Below, in pieces: positions 1-8,435 of a stretch of 32,969 nt of DNA. Origin of the DNA: Cypionkella sp. (GTDB lineage: Bacteria > Pseudomonadota > Alphaproteobacteria > Rhodobacterales > Rhodobacteraceae); assembly GCA_025458525.1 (NCBI GenBank), contig JALOSF010000040.1, positions 1-32,969 of the forward strand. Reading direction: 5' to 3'. Position numbers and translations under genes: made by a program. Below the pieces are notes generated by a model. That model searched no databases, had not been told where the DNA came from, and worked only from the letters and a program-made list of their open reading frames with translations. Each line of letters starts with the position of its first letter. Within the stretch, counting starts at the first letter, position 1.

Positions 1-2452
1 GGGCGAACCGATCGCGATGTGCGGGGTGCCGGTTCATTCGGCCGAGGGCTATCTTCTGACCCTGATCCGCAAGGGGTTTCGCGTCGCAATCGCCGAGCAA
101 CTGGAGGATCCGGCCGAGGCAAAGAAGCGCGGGTCGAAATCGGTCGTCAAACGTGATGTGGTGCGCCTTGTCACCCCCGGGACGCTGACGGAAGATGCGC
201 TGCTGGAGGCGCGGCGCCACAACTATCTGGCAGCCTGGGCCGAGGTGCGGGACGAGGCGGCGCTGGCCTGGGCCGACATCTCGACCGGCGAATTCAGGGT
301 AATCCCCTGCCCCTTGAACCGACTGTCGCCAGAGCTTGCGCGGATAGGCCCGCGCGAGGTTCTGGTGAGCGAGGCACGCGATGCCGATGTCAGGCCGATT
401 GTGGTCGATCTGGGTGCGGCACTGACACCGCTTGCGCGGGGGAGTTTTGACTCTCTGTCTGCCGAAAAGCGCTTGTGTGATCTGTTCGGGGTTGCGTCGC
501 TTGATGCCTTTGGCGGCTTTGGGCGTGCCGAGATTGCGGCCATGGGCGCGCTGGTTGTTTATCTTGACCTGACACAGCGGGGCAAACTGCCGCTGTTGCG
601 CGCGCCGGTGCGCGAAGCGCCGGGCGGATCGATGCAGATCGATTTTGCCACCCGGCGCAATCTGGAACTGACGCAGGCGCTGTCGGGCGGGCGGGACGGG
701 TCCTTGCTTTATGCGATCGACCGGACGGTGACGCCCGCGGGGGCGCGGCTTCTGGAACGGCGGATCTCATCTCCGTCCTGTGACCTGCCGACCATCCGTG
801 CCCGGCATGACTCGGTCCGGGTTCTGACCCATGACAGCCGGTTGCGCGAGAACCTGCGCGGCATGTTGCGTCGGGTGCCAGATATCGACCGGGCCTTGTC
901 GCGCCTTGCGCTTGATCGCGGTGGCCCGCGGGACCTTGCGGCGATCCGGGCGGGCTTGACCCAGGCCGAAGCTATCGCGCCCGTGTTGCTGAACGGGCCG
1001 CGGCTGCTGTCTGATGCTGCTGCGCAGCTTTCGGGGCATGGCGATTTGATTGCGCTGCTGGATCAGGCCCTGGTCGCAGAGCCGCCGATCCTGACACGAG
1101 ACGGCGGCTTTATCGCCAAGGGATTTGACCCTGATCTGGACGATACGCGCGCGCTGCGGGATGAAGGGCGCGGTGTGATTGGCAGAATGCAGGCAGATTA
1201 TGCCGCTACCGCCGGCGTGCCGGGCCTGAAGATCAAGCACAACAACGTGCTTGGTTATTTCATCGAAGTAACATCCACCCATGAAGCGGCGATGCGGGCG
1301 CATCCTGATCTGTTCATTCACCGGCAGACCACCGCAGGGCAAGTCAGATTCACGACCGTTGCCTTGAGCGAGCTTGAGTCCCGTATCCTGAATGCGGGCA
1401 ATCATGCCCTGGCGCTGGAAAAAGCCCATTTCGAAACACTGCGAAACGCGGTCCTTTCCCACGCAGGCCCGATCGGAGCCACGGCACGGGCGCTTGCCGA
1501 GATCGACCTGGCGGCCGCCTTTTCCGATCTTGCTCTCGCCGAGGATTGGTCCGAGCCCGTGGTGGACGAAAGCCACGCCTTCAAGGTGCAAGGCGGGCGC
1601 CATCCTGTGGTCGAGCGCGCCCTGAAGCGGCAGGGCGCGGGACCGTTTGTTGCAAATGACTGCATGCTGGCCGAGGCCTCTACACCCGCCATCTGGCTTT
1701 TGACGGGCCCCAACATGGCCGGGAAATCCACGTTTTTGCGACAAAACGCGTTGATCGCGCTGCTGGCGCAGGCTGGCAGCTTTGTTCCGGCCAAACACGC
1801 CCATATCGGACTGGTCAGCCAGTTGTTCAGCCGGGTTGGGGCGGCGGACGATCTGGCGCGCGGTCGATCGACCTTTATGGTCGAGATGGTGGAAACGGCC
1901 GCGATCTTGAACCAGGCGGATCAGCGCGCGCTTGTCATCCTTGATGAAATCGGGCGCGGCACCGCGACCTATGACGGGCTTTCCATCGCTTGGGCCACGC
2001 TTGAACATCTGCACGAGGTCAACCGCTGCCGCGCCCTGTTTGCGACGCATTATCATGAGATGACGGCGCTTGCGGGGAAACTTCAGGGGGTTGAGAACGC
2101 CACTGTAGCGGTCAAGGAATGGGATGGGGACGTCATCTTTCTGCACGAGGTGCGGAAGGGTGCCGCGGATCGAAGCTATGGCGTGCAGGTGGCGCGGCTT
2201 GCCGGATTGCCGCAATCGGTTGTGGACCGTGCAAAGACCGTTCTGGAGGCGCTGGAAAAGGGGGATCGGGACGGTGGCAAACAGATGTCGCTGATCGATG
2301 ACTTGCCGCTCTTTCGCAATGCGCCCCCCCCTGCGCCGCCCAAGCCCGCGGTGCGATCTGCCGTGGAAGCCCGGCTGCGAGACGTCCAGCCCGACGAGTT
2401 GACGCCGATCGACGCGCTTCGCCTGATCTATGATCTGAAACAGATGCTCTGA
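1..2452 (+). CDS. mutS: DNA mismatch repair protein MutS (5' end outside window)
   Basis: MutS binds base mismatches and small loops as a dimer and uses ATP to recruit MutL. The reading frame is already open at the first bases of the window (codons begin at base 2) and shows about 816 residues, so only a short N-terminal piece, including the mismatch-reading Phe-x-Glu motif, is missing. The ATG at 17 is internal: the residues around it (GEPIAMCGVPVHSAEGYL) belong to the conserved N-terminal mismatch-binding domain. The ATPase domain is intact: Walker A TGPNMAGKST at about visible residue 567, Walker B with DEIGRGTATYDGLS at about 647, then ATHYHEM. The C-terminal helix-turn-helix tail ends ALRLIYDLKQML. 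It converges on grpE, with a GC-rich hairpin between them. Family identity is certain; the true start is not visible. Confidence 0.97.
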   Translation, partial: GEPIAMCGVPVHSAEGYLLTLIRKGFRVAIAEQLEDPAEAKKRGSKSVVKRDVVRLVTPGTLTEDALLEARRHNYLAAWAEVRDEAALAWADISTGEFRVIPCPLNRLSPELARIGPREVLVSEARDADVRPIVVDLGAALTPLARGSFDSLSAEKRLCDLFGVASLDAFGGFGRAEIAAMGALVVYLDLTQRGKLPLLRAPVREAPGGSMQIDFATRRNLELTQALSGGRDGSLLYAIDRTVTPAGARLLERRISSPSCDLPTIRARHDSVRVLTHDSRLRENLRGMLRRVPDIDRALSRLALDRGGPRDLAAIRAGLTQAEAIAPVLLNGPRLLSDAAAQLSGHGDLIALLDQALVAEPPILTRDGGFIAKGFDPDLDDTRALRDEGRGVIGRMQADYAATAGVPGLKIKHNNVLGYFIEVTSTHEAAMRAHPDLFIHRQTTAGQVRFTTVALSELESRILNAGNHALALEKAHFETLRNAVLSHAGPIGATARALAEIDLAAAFSDLALAEDWSEPVVDESHAFKVQGGRHPVVERALKRQGAGPFVANDCMLAEASTPAIWLLTGPNMAGKSTFLRQNALIALLAQAGSFVPAKHAHIGLVSQLFSRVGAADDLARGRSTFMVEMVETAAILNQADQRALVILDEIGRGTATYDGLSIAWATLEHLHEVNRCRALFATHYHEMTALAGKLQGVENATVAVKEWDGDVIFLHEVRKGAADRSYGVQVARLAGLPQSVVDRAKTVLEALEKGDRDGGKQMSLIDDLPLFRNAPPPAPPKPAVRSAVEARLRDVQPDELTPIDALRLIYDLKQML

Positions 2453-2486
2453 CCACGGTCTGAAAAGGCTGCGTATCAGACAAGGA

Positions 2487-2506
2487 GGTGGCCCGCCCGG
2501 GCCACC
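2487..2506. terminator. Hairpin between convergent mutS and grpE
   Basis: A perfect 8-bp GC-rich stem (GGTGGCCC / GGGCCACC) with a 4-base loop lies in the 70-base gap between the 3' ends of mutS and grpE. It is followed by only a short T run (ATTT) on the plus strand and by CTCCTTG on the minus strand. It is therefore a plausible weak bidirectional terminator or 3'-end stabilising hairpin rather than a canonical intrinsic terminator. Confidence 0.55.
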
Positions 2507-2522
2507 CCAATTTGACACCCGG

Positions 2523-3056
2523 TCACGAGGCCGGGGTGGAGGACACGCCGACCTGTGCCGGGCGCAGCAAACGATCATGCAGCATGAAGCCTTCGGTCAT
2601 CACCTGGATGATCTGCCCGGCCTTGGTGCCGGGGACCGGCGCCTCGAACATTGCCTCATGCAATTGCGGGTCGAAAGCATCGCCCGGAGCCGGTGAAATC
2701 GGCGTCACGCCATGTTTGGTCATCACATTGGTCAGTTCCCGCAATGTGAGCTCGACGCCTTCGATCAGGGCCGCGGCCTGGGTTCGCGTGTCATCGGTTG
2801 CGGCATCAAGCGCCCGTTTCAGGTTGTCGAACACCGGGAGAAGATCACGGGCGAGCCGTGTGCTGCCATATTGCTCGGCCTCGCGGCGATCGCGATCGGC
2901 ACGCTTGCGCGCATTTTCGGCATCGGCCAGAGCGCGCATGAAGCGGTCACGCAACTCATCGCGCTCTGCCCGCAGGGCATCAAGCTCCTCGGCTTCGATG
3001 AACTCCTCGATCTCTTCAATGTCTGCGGTTTCCGGGCTCGGATTTTCCTGCGCCAT
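2523..3056 (-). CDS. grpE: Nucleotide exchange factor GrpE
   Basis: GrpE is the homodimeric cytoplasmic cofactor that releases ADP from DnaK in the DnaK-DnaJ-GrpE chaperone cycle. The 177-residue protein has the expected order: an acidic disordered N-terminus (residues 1-25), a long charged coiled-coil helix (about 25-75, containing LRAERDELRDRFMRALADAENARKR), and a C-terminal beta domain with the family signature around ELTLRELTNVMTKHGVTPISPAPGDAFDPQLHEAM. The ATG at 3056 is preceded on the minus strand by a purine-rich AAGGAA. It lies 33 bases downstream of hrcA on the same strand, the usual alphaproteobacterial hrcA-grpE pair, so it is probably co-transcribed. No unusual residues noted. 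Confidence 0.97.
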   Translation of the reverse strand: MAQENPSPETADIEEIEEFIEAEELDALRAERDELRDRFMRALADAENARKRADRDRREAEQYGSTRLARDLLPVFDNLKRALDAATDDTRTQAAALIEGVELTLRELTNVMTKHGVTPISPAPGDAFDPQLHEAMFEAPVPGTKAGQIIQVMTEGFMLHDRLLRPAQVGVSSTPAS

Positions 3057-3089
3057 CTTCTGTATTCCTTGCTTTCCGTCTTCTGACGA

Positions 3090-4160
3090 TCATCCCTTGC
3101 CGCGTTCGGAAACCATCCGCCCGACAAGTTGCGCGGTGTAATCGACGATTGGAACGATCCGGCCATAATTGAGCCGGGTCGGGCCGATCACGCCCACTGC
3201 GCCGATGATCTTTCGATCAGCGTTCATATAGGGAGACACCACGAGAGAGGAACCCGAAAGTGAAAAGAGTTTGTTCTCGGAGCCAATAAAAATGCGGACC
3301 CCTTCACCGGATTCGGTCAGCTCGAGGAAGTCGGCGATATCGCGTTTGCGTTCGAGGTCGTCGAACAGGCTGCGAATGCGGTCGATTTCCTGGCCGTCGG
3401 TCGCGCCGTCAAGCAGATTCGACCGGCCACGCACGATCAAGCGTTCGCTTTTCTCGCCATCATTTTCCCAGAATGCGAGGCCGCTTTCGACCAGTTCCCG
3501 CGCAAGGACATCGATTTCCTGCCTGCGGCGGGCAATATCCTGGCCAATCGTTCGGCGCAGGTCTGACAGGGTTTTGCCTTCGGCGAGGGCGTTGAGGAAG
3601 TTCGCCGCTTCGCGCATCGACGAAGGGGTCTGCCCCGGCGGGGGAGAAAACAGCCGGTTTTCGACATGTCCGTCGCCAAACACCAGGACGACCAGCGCGC
3701 GGTCAGGCGCCAGGCTTACAAATTCGATGTGGCGGATCGGCGCCTCGCGCTTGGGCGACAGCACGAGACTGGCGCCGCGGGTTATGCCGGAGAGGGCTGC
3801 GCCGACCTGATCGAGAAGCGACGAGACATCCTGATCGTTGCCGCCGAGTGTTGCGTCTATACGCTCTCGGTCTTCGTCGGCAACCGAGCCAACTTCAAGA
3901 AGCCCGTCCACAAACATCCGCAACCCAAGCTGCGTGGGGATGCGGCCAGCCGAAACATGCGGACTGTCGAGGAGGCCCAAAAACTCCAGATCCTGCATGA
4001 CATTTCGGATGGTCGCGGCAGAAATCTTCTCGGACATGGTTCTGGACAGGCTTCGCGACCCGACTGGTTCGCCCGAGTCGAGATAGCCTTCGACCACCCG
4101 ACGAAAGACCTCTCGGGATCGATCATTCATTTCAGCCAGAAGTTTTGTGCCGTCTGTCAT
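3090..4160 (-). CDS. hrcA: Heat-inducible transcription repressor HrcA
   Basis: HrcA represses heat-shock operons by binding the CIRCE inverted repeat, with its activity tuned by GroEL. The 356-residue protein begins with the winged-helix segment (REVFRRVVEGYLDSGEPVGSRSLSR, then SAATIRNVMQDLEFLGLLDSPHVSAGRIPT), which is the family hallmark. It continues with the GAF-like dimerisation domain and ends with IIGAVGVIGPTRLNYGRIVPIVDYTAQLVGRM. The ATG at 4160 has a good ribosome site (CAGGAG) about 7 bases upstream. I looked for the CIRCE half-sites TTAGCACTC/GAGTGCTAA in its 112-base upstream gap and did not find them, so it is not obviously autoregulated through CIRCE here. It is divergent from rph. 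Confidence 0.97.
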   Translation of the reverse strand: MTDGTKLLAEMNDRSREVFRRVVEGYLDSGEPVGSRSLSRTMSEKISAATIRNVMQDLEFLGLLDSPHVSAGRIPTQLGLRMFVDGLLEVGSVADEDRERIDATLGGNDQDVSSLLDQVGAALSGITRGASLVLSPKREAPIRHIEFVSLAPDRALVVLVFGDGHVENRLFSPPPGQTPSSMREAANFLNALAEGKTLSDLRRTIGQDIARRRQEIDVLARELVESGLAFWENDGEKSERLIVRGRSNLLDGATDGQEIDRIRSLFDDLERKRDIADFLELTESGEGVRIFIGSENKLFSLSGSSLVVSPYMNADRKIIGAVGVIGPTRLNYGRIVPIVDYTAQLVGRMVSERGKG

Positions 4161-4182
4161 CTTCTACTCCTGTCGACGGGAC

Positions 4183-4210
4183 AGAGTATTCCGATCCGTC
4201 CTAGCGTCAA
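4183..4210 (-). promoter_or_regulatory. Possible hrcA-grpE promoter
   Basis: On the minus strand a TTGACG hexamer (4205-4210) is followed after 16 bases by TACTCT (4183-4188), with the hrcA ATG about 23 bases further on. The first hexamer is close to a vegetative -35 element and the second is a poor -10, so this is only a tentative call. No clear RpoH-type (CTTG-N17-CYTAT) promoter is seen in the gap. Confidence 0.25.
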
Positions 4211-4218
4211 TCGGGGTT

Positions 4219-4233
4219 GCATCGCAGCGATGC
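4219..4233. repeat. Perfect 15-base palindrome in hrcA-rph divergent gap
   Basis: GCATCGC-A-GCGATGC is a perfect 7+1+7 inverted repeat in the 112-base region between the divergent hrcA and rph starts. Its position suits an operator or a small leader hairpin for either gene. It is not a CIRCE element. No regulator is identified. Confidence 0.4.
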
Positions 4234-4272
4234 CCCTGCATATCTGACGGAAAGTGATTGAAAGGAATACCT

Positions 4273-4998
4273 ATGCGCCCTTCTGGCCGTAAACTTGACG
4301 AGATGCGTTCGATTTCCATCGAAGTCGGCGTGATGCGCCACGCGGAAGGGTCTTGCCTGATCAAGATGGGCGATACCCATGTGTTGTGTTCTGCGACGAT
4401 CGAAGACAAGGCGCCGCCGTTTCTGAAGAATACCGGGTTGGGTTGGGTCACGGCCGAATATGGAATGCTGCCGCGCGCCACCAACAGTCGGACCCGGCGT
4501 GAGGCTGCCGCAGGAAAGCAAAGCGGAAGAACGCAAGAGATTCAAAGGCTTATTGGTCGCGCCCTGCGCGCCGGGGTTGATCGCAGCGCCTTGGGTGAGC
4601 GGCAGATCGTTATCGACTGCGATGTTTTGCAGGCAGATGGCGGAACGCGCTGTGCATCCATCACCGGGGGCTGGGTCGCACTTCGGCTCGCTGTGAACAA
4701 GCTGTTGGCGGCGGGCGTGATCGTGAGCGACCCGATTGTCGATCACGTCGCCGCGGTTTCATGTGGGATTTACGCGGGCCAGCCGGTTCTTGATCTGGAT
4801 TACCCGGAAGATTCAAGCGCTGGCACCGATGGCAACTTTGTGATGACAGGCCGCGGCAGGTTGATCGAGATTCAGATGTCTGCCGAGGGGGCGACATTTT
4901 CGCGTGCCGAGATGGTTGAGTTGCTCGATCTGGCAGAGGCGGGAGCGAGGGCTTTGGTCGCCGCTCAGACCGCTGCAATCGGTACGTCGGGAAAATGA
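4273..4998 (+). CDS. rph: Ribonuclease PH
   Basis: RNase PH is a phosphate-dependent 3'-to-5' exoribonuclease that trims the 3' ends of tRNA precursors and works as a hexameric ring in the cytoplasm. The start is set at ATG 4273 because AAAGGA sits about 6 bases before it and the protein then opens with the family's [19 protein letters not shown]; a TTG 15 bases upstream is less likely. The 241 residues match the usual length of about 238. Family motifs seen include the [10 protein letters not shown] segment, the [16 protein letters not shown] helix and the [20 protein letters not shown] phosphate-binding region. Its stop overlaps the rdgB start (ATGA), so the two are translationally coupled. 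Confidence 0.97.
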   Translation: MRPSGRKLDEMRSISIEVGVMRHAEGSCLIKMGDTHVLCSATIEDKAPPFLKNTGLGWVTAEYGMLPRATNSRTRREAAAGKQSGRTQEIQRLIGRALRAGVDRSALGERQIVIDCDVLQADGGTRCASITGGWVALRLAVNKLLAAGVIVSDPIVDHVAAVSCGIYAGQPVLDLDYPEDSSAGTDGNFVMTGRGRLIEIQMSAEGATFSRAEMVELLDLAEAGARALVAAQTAAIGTSGK

Positions 4999-5600
4999 GA
5001 AAGATTGGTCCCAAGCTGGTGATCGCGACCCACAATGCGGGGAAGCTGGAGGAGATAGGGGCATTGCTGGCGCCCTATGGCGTCGGGGTTGTATCTGCGG
5101 GTGCTTTGGGATTGCCTGAGCCGGAGGAGACCGAACAGAGTTTTGTCGGCAACGCCCGCATCAAGGCACATGCGGCGGCACAGGCGACCGCCCTTCCCGC
5201 CTTGGCGGATGATTCCGGGATTTGTGTTGATGCGTTGCATGGGGCGCCGGGGGTGCATACTGCCGATTGGGCCGAAACGCCCAACGGTCGAGACTTCGTC
5301 CTTGCCATGCACAAGACCTGGGCCGCCTGCGACGCTGTTGCAGCACCAGAACCGCGCCGGGCCACGTTCCATTGCACATTGGTCTTGGCCTGGCCAGACG
5401 GCGAGGATGCAGTTTTTGAGGGGGTTATGCCGGGGCGGCTCGTATGGCCGATGCGCGGCGACCAGGGGCATGGTTATGATCCGATGTTCCAGCCAGACGG
5501 GTATACGCAAACCTTCGGTGAGATGGACCGCTGGGAGAAAAACAAGATCAGCCATCGAGCAGATGCGTTTCGCAAGCTGGTGGCCGCTTGTTTCACGTGA
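4995..5600 (+). CDS. rdgB: XTP/dITP diphosphatase (non-canonical purine NTP pyrophosphatase)
   Basis: RdgB hydrolyses deaminated purine nucleotides (dITP, XTP) to monophosphates and keeps them out of DNA and RNA. The 201-residue protein carries the Ham1 family landmarks in order: [11 protein letters not shown] near residue 12 (substrate loop), [10 protein letters not shown] near 55, [23 protein letters not shown] near 72 (metal and catalytic region), [12 protein letters not shown] near 157 and ISHRADAF near 186. It starts inside the rph stop codon (ATGA) and is followed by hemW, a standard alphaproteobacterial rph-rdgB-hemW unit. Its TGA stop lies within a parS palindrome, so the last residues (CFT) are dictated by the ParB-binding site. 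Confidence 0.97.
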   Translation: MRKIGPKLVIATHNAGKLEEIGALLAPYGVGVVSAGALGLPEPEETEQSFVGNARIKAHAAAQATALPALADDSGICVDALHGAPGVHTADWAETPNGRDFVLAMHKTWAACDAVAAPEPRRATFHCTLVLAWPDGEDAVFEGVMPGRLVWPMRGDQGHGYDPMFQPDGYTQTFGEMDRWEKNKISHRADAFRKLVAACFT

Positions 5601-5604
5601 AACA
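5589..5604. promoter_or_regulatory. parS centromere site 1
   Basis: TGTTTCACGTGAAACA is a perfect 16-bp palindrome identical to the widely conserved ParB-binding parS sequence. It overlaps the last codons and the TGA stop of rdgB. It lies about 8.5 kb from the proposed oriC and 1.1 kb from the 3' end of parB. Confidence 0.95.
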
Positions 5605-5639
5605 CACCCTCCTCGGTGATGGGGGCTAAGGTGGGAACC

Positions 5640-6712
5640 ATGGGTAGAGTGGAGCGGTGGCAAACCAACGGGTTTGGGCTTTATGTTCATTGGCCATTTT
5701 GCCAATCGAAATGCCCCTATTGCGACTTTAACAGCCACGTATCGGCAAGCATCGATCAAGACATCTGGCGGAATGCCTATCTGTCGGAGTTGCGCCGTTA
5801 CGCCGTTGAGACGCCTGGCCGAGTATTGAACAGCATCTTTTTTGGGGGTGGCACGCCTTCGCTCATGCCACCGGCGACTGTTGAAGCCATCATCGATGAG
5901 GCCGGCAAGCTCTGGCAGTTCGCCAATGACATCGAAATCACGTTGGAGGCCAACCCCACATCGGTCGAGATTGATCGTTTGATCGCGTTTCGGACGGCAG
6001 GCGTCAATCGCGTCTCGATCGGCGTACAAGCGCTCAACGATCTGGACTTGCGCCGCCTCGGCAGGACGCACGGGGCGGCAGAAGCCCGAACCGCGATTTC
6101 TGTGGCGCAGAAAGTTTTCGACAGAACCAGTTTTGACTTGATCTACGCGCGGCAGGATCAAAGCCTGCAAAGCTGGGAACGTGAGCTGAATGAGGCTTTG
6201 GCTTTGTCAGGCGATCACCTGTCGCTTTATCAACTGACCATTGAACCAGGCACGGTTTTTGGTGCCAGATTTGAGCGTGGACAGCTGCATGGGCTTCCCG
6301 ATGAAAATCTTGGTGCGGATATGTTTGAAGCGACACAGAGCGCCTGTGAGTCCGCGGGCCGACCGGCGTATGAGGTCTCTAATCATGCGAAACCCGGCAT
6401 GGAGTCACGTCACAATACCATCTATTGGCGCTGCGGAGATTATATCGGAGTTGGTCCGGGCGCACATGGACGACTGACCGACGCGCATGATCAGCGCGTC
6501 AGCACCGTGTGTGTGTCCCAGCCGAGCACCTGGCTGGAGACGATACGAAATGGTTCGAGCCCAGAAGCTGAACGCGAGAGCCCGACCTCCCACGCGAGCG
6601 GGTAGAACGCCTCCTTGATCTAGGCGCGATCAAGATCATGGACGATACGCTGCAAACAACTTTTGCTGGGAGGCTCGTCCTTAATGAGGTCATCAGGCAA
6701 CTGATAGACTGA
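5640..6712 (+). pseudogene. hemW: Radical SAM heme chaperone HemW, frameshifted with internal deletion
   Basis: HemW is a radical SAM protein related to HemN that delivers heme to respiratory enzymes. The start is taken at ATG 5640 (AAGGTGGG upstream), giving a protein opening near ERWQTNGFGLYVHWPFC. The cluster motif CQSKCPYCDFNSH (CX3CX2C), the SAM-binding FFGGGTPSLM and the NRVSIGVQALND segment are intact. The frame runs to a TAG at 6603-6605 with an atypical tail (SPTSHASG). A different frame then supplies the normal HemW C-terminus, from about PRERVERLLDLGAI to AGRLVLNEVIRQLID and a TGA at 6710-6712. About 30-40 residues of the HemN C-terminal domain expected between these parts are absent. 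The phase change implies a net loss of 3k+1 bases with the junction at roughly 6572-6605. It is either a genuine broken gene or an assembly or sequencing deletion. Confidence 0.8.
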
Positions 6713-6723
6713 TCAGCACCTGC

Positions 6724-7623
6724 CTAAGCCAGCAACGAGAGAGCCTGGCAGAGCTTGTCAAGTTGCTCCAGATCACGATAACGGATTCGGAGAATTCCGC
6801 CATCTCCGCCGCTGTCATGATCGATTGAAACGGCCATGCTTAGACTTGCGCTCAGGTCAGCTTCGATGGCGCGTGTATCAGCGTCCTTTTCAGATCGGCG
6901 CGATTGGGTTCGGCGCGAACCCGGCGGAACCGCTGCAGATCGAACCAGCTTTTCTGTCTCTCTGACCGAGAGGCCTGCGCCTACGACCTTTTGAGCCAAA
7001 GCGACCGGATCTGGTGAGCCAATCAAGGCGCGGGCGTGACCTGCAGACAGTTTTCCATTCCTGATCATGCTTTGCACATCGGGCGGCAAAGCAAGAAGAC
7101 GCATGGTGTTGGCGATGTGTGATCTGCTTTTGGAAAGCGCCTCTGCCAGTTTTTCTTGTGTGTGACCGAAGTTATCCATCAACTGTCTAAAACCAAGCGC
7201 TTCCTCGATCGCATTAAGATCGGCACGCTGGATATTTTCGATGATTGCTATTTCAAGAACTTCGCTATCCGTGAAATCACGCACGACGGCTGGCACCTTG
7301 TGCAGCTGCGCCATTTGCGCCGCGCGCCACCGGCGTTCGCCGGCAACGATCTGATACCCCTGCTGACCGGGCGCCTTACGCACCACGAGCGGCTGAATGA
7401 TTCCCTTTGCACGGATGGACGCAGCCAGCTCCTCAAGCAGGGCGGGATCGAAGTCGCGGCGTGGCTGATGCGGGTTTGGATGCACCTGATCAATCGCAAG
7501 GAAAACATTGCCCTGCGGGCTGCGCGCTTGTTCGGCGTGCACCTCGTCATTGGTGAGGTTGACATCTGCCATGAGCGCAGAGAGTCCGCGCCCAAGACCT
7601 TTTCGTTCTATCTTCTTTTCCAC
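6724..7623 (-). CDS. parB: Chromosome partitioning protein ParB
   Basis: ParB is the CTP-dependent DNA clamp that loads at parS, spreads, and links the origin region to ParA and condensin. The N-terminal ParA-interaction motif KGLGRGLSALMAD is present. The CTP-binding boxes follow: QPLVVRK, then GERRWRAAQMA (about residue 100) and ENIQRADLNAIEEA (about 132). A helix-turn-helix (HTQEKLAEALSKSRSHIANTMRLLALP) comes next, and a C-terminal dimerisation domain ends LDKLCQALSLLA. A GTG at 7623 is preferred over the GTG at 7629 because AGGGAG is 7 bases from the former and almost touches the latter. It follows parA by about 11 bases. It converges on the damaged hemW with almost no gap. Three parS sites lie nearby. 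Confidence 0.97.
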   Translation of the reverse strand: MEKKIERKGLGRGLSALMADVNLTNDEVHAEQARSPQGNVFLAIDQVHPNPHQPRRDFDPALLEELAASIRAKGIIQPLVVRKAPGQQGYQIVAGERRWRAAQMAQLHKVPAVVRDFTDSEVLEIAIIENIQRADLNAIEEALGFRQLMDNFGHTQEKLAEALSKSRSHIANTMRLLALPPDVQSMIRNGKLSAGHARALIGSPDPVALAQKVVGAGLSVRETEKLVRSAAVPPGSRRTQSRRSEKDADTRAIEADLSASLSMAVSIDHDSGGDGGILRIRYRDLEQLDKLCQALSLLA

Positions 7624-7634
7624 CGTCACACTCC

Positions 7635-8435
7635 CTACGCAGCTCGCCCGCTTGTTTGTCTGTGCAATATTTCTTGTGACAATCGCCGATAAGCTTCCGC
7701 TCCTTTCGACGAGGGATCATACTGCAGCACTGGAAGCGCGAATGAAGGTGCCTCTGAAACACGAACATTGCGCGGAATGGTCGTGGTGAACACCATGTCG
7801 CCAAGGGTCGCTCTTGCATCGGCCTCGACCTGCTGCGACAGACGGTTCCGGCTGTCCGTCATGGTGACAAGCACCCCTTCGATCCGAAGCTTTGGATTTG
7901 CTGTCTTCCGAATTTCGCGAATCGTCAGCATCAGCTGCGAAAGCCCCTCCAATGCAAAAAATTCACTTTGCAGCGGGATCAAGACGGACCCGGCCGCCAC
8001 CAATGCATTGACTGTCAGCAGGGACAGCGAAGGCGGACAATCGATGAGCAAGAAGTCGTAGCCCAGCGAAAGGAATCCCGGGTCCTGCACCGCGTCCGCC
8101 AAAAGAAATGACCGCTTCTCGCTGGAGACCAGATCTATATCGGCGGACGCCAAGTCTGCGTTGGCGGGGCACACCGAGACGCCATCTACGCTGGATTTCT
8201 GAATGAGTTCGGTCAGAACCGCCTGTTCCAAGAGAAGGTCATAACTGGTTCGGCTCCTGAGATCGGCAGATATCCCCAGGCCCGTAGATGCATTCCCCTG
8301 CGGGTCAAGATCTACCACCAGGACTCGAAGCCCCTGCTCCGCTAGACCTGCCGCAAGGTTTATGGTGGTTGTCGTCTTGCCGACCCCACCTTTCTGATTG
8401 GCGATCGCGATCACCCGCGGATGAGCCTTAGACAT
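7635..8435 (-). CDS. parA: Chromosome partitioning ATPase ParA
   Basis: ParA is a deviant-Walker ATPase that binds the nucleoid non-specifically as an ATP dimer and pulls ParB-parS complexes apart. The 266-residue protein has the signature [15 protein letters not shown] at residues 15-29 (deviant Walker A with the signature lysine), [13 protein letters not shown] (A' box) and [18 protein letters not shown] (Walker B) near residue 130. The lack of an N-terminal helix-turn-helix marks it as the chromosomal Ia/Soj type. The ATG at 8435 lies inside the 3' end of rsmG (8-base overlap), so rsmG, parA and parB are probably one transcript with coupled translation. Confidence 0.97.
   Translation of the reverse strand: MSKAHPRVIAIANQKGGVGKTTTTINLAAGLAEQGLRVLVVDLDPQGNASTGLGISADLRSRTSYDLLLEQAVLTELIQKSSVDGVSVCPANADLASADIDLVSSEKRSFLLADAVQDPGFLSLGYDFLLIDCPPSLSLLTVNALVAAGSVLIPLQSEFFALEGLSQLMLTIREIRKTANPKLRIEGVLVTMTDSRNRLSQQVEADARATLGDMVFTTTIPRNVRVSEAPSFALPVLQYDPSSKGAEAYRRLSQEILHRQTSGRAA

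Noticed and set aside
767-2578. A 603-codon open frame on the minus strand opposite mutS
   Set aside because: It is antisense to a clearly real MutS, has no recognisable domain and odd composition; long antisense frames are common in GC-rich coding DNA.
4965-6170. A 401-codon minus-strand open frame opposite rdgB and hemW
   Set aside because: It is the shadow of two recognisable genes and shows no family motif; it also does not explain the hemW lesion.
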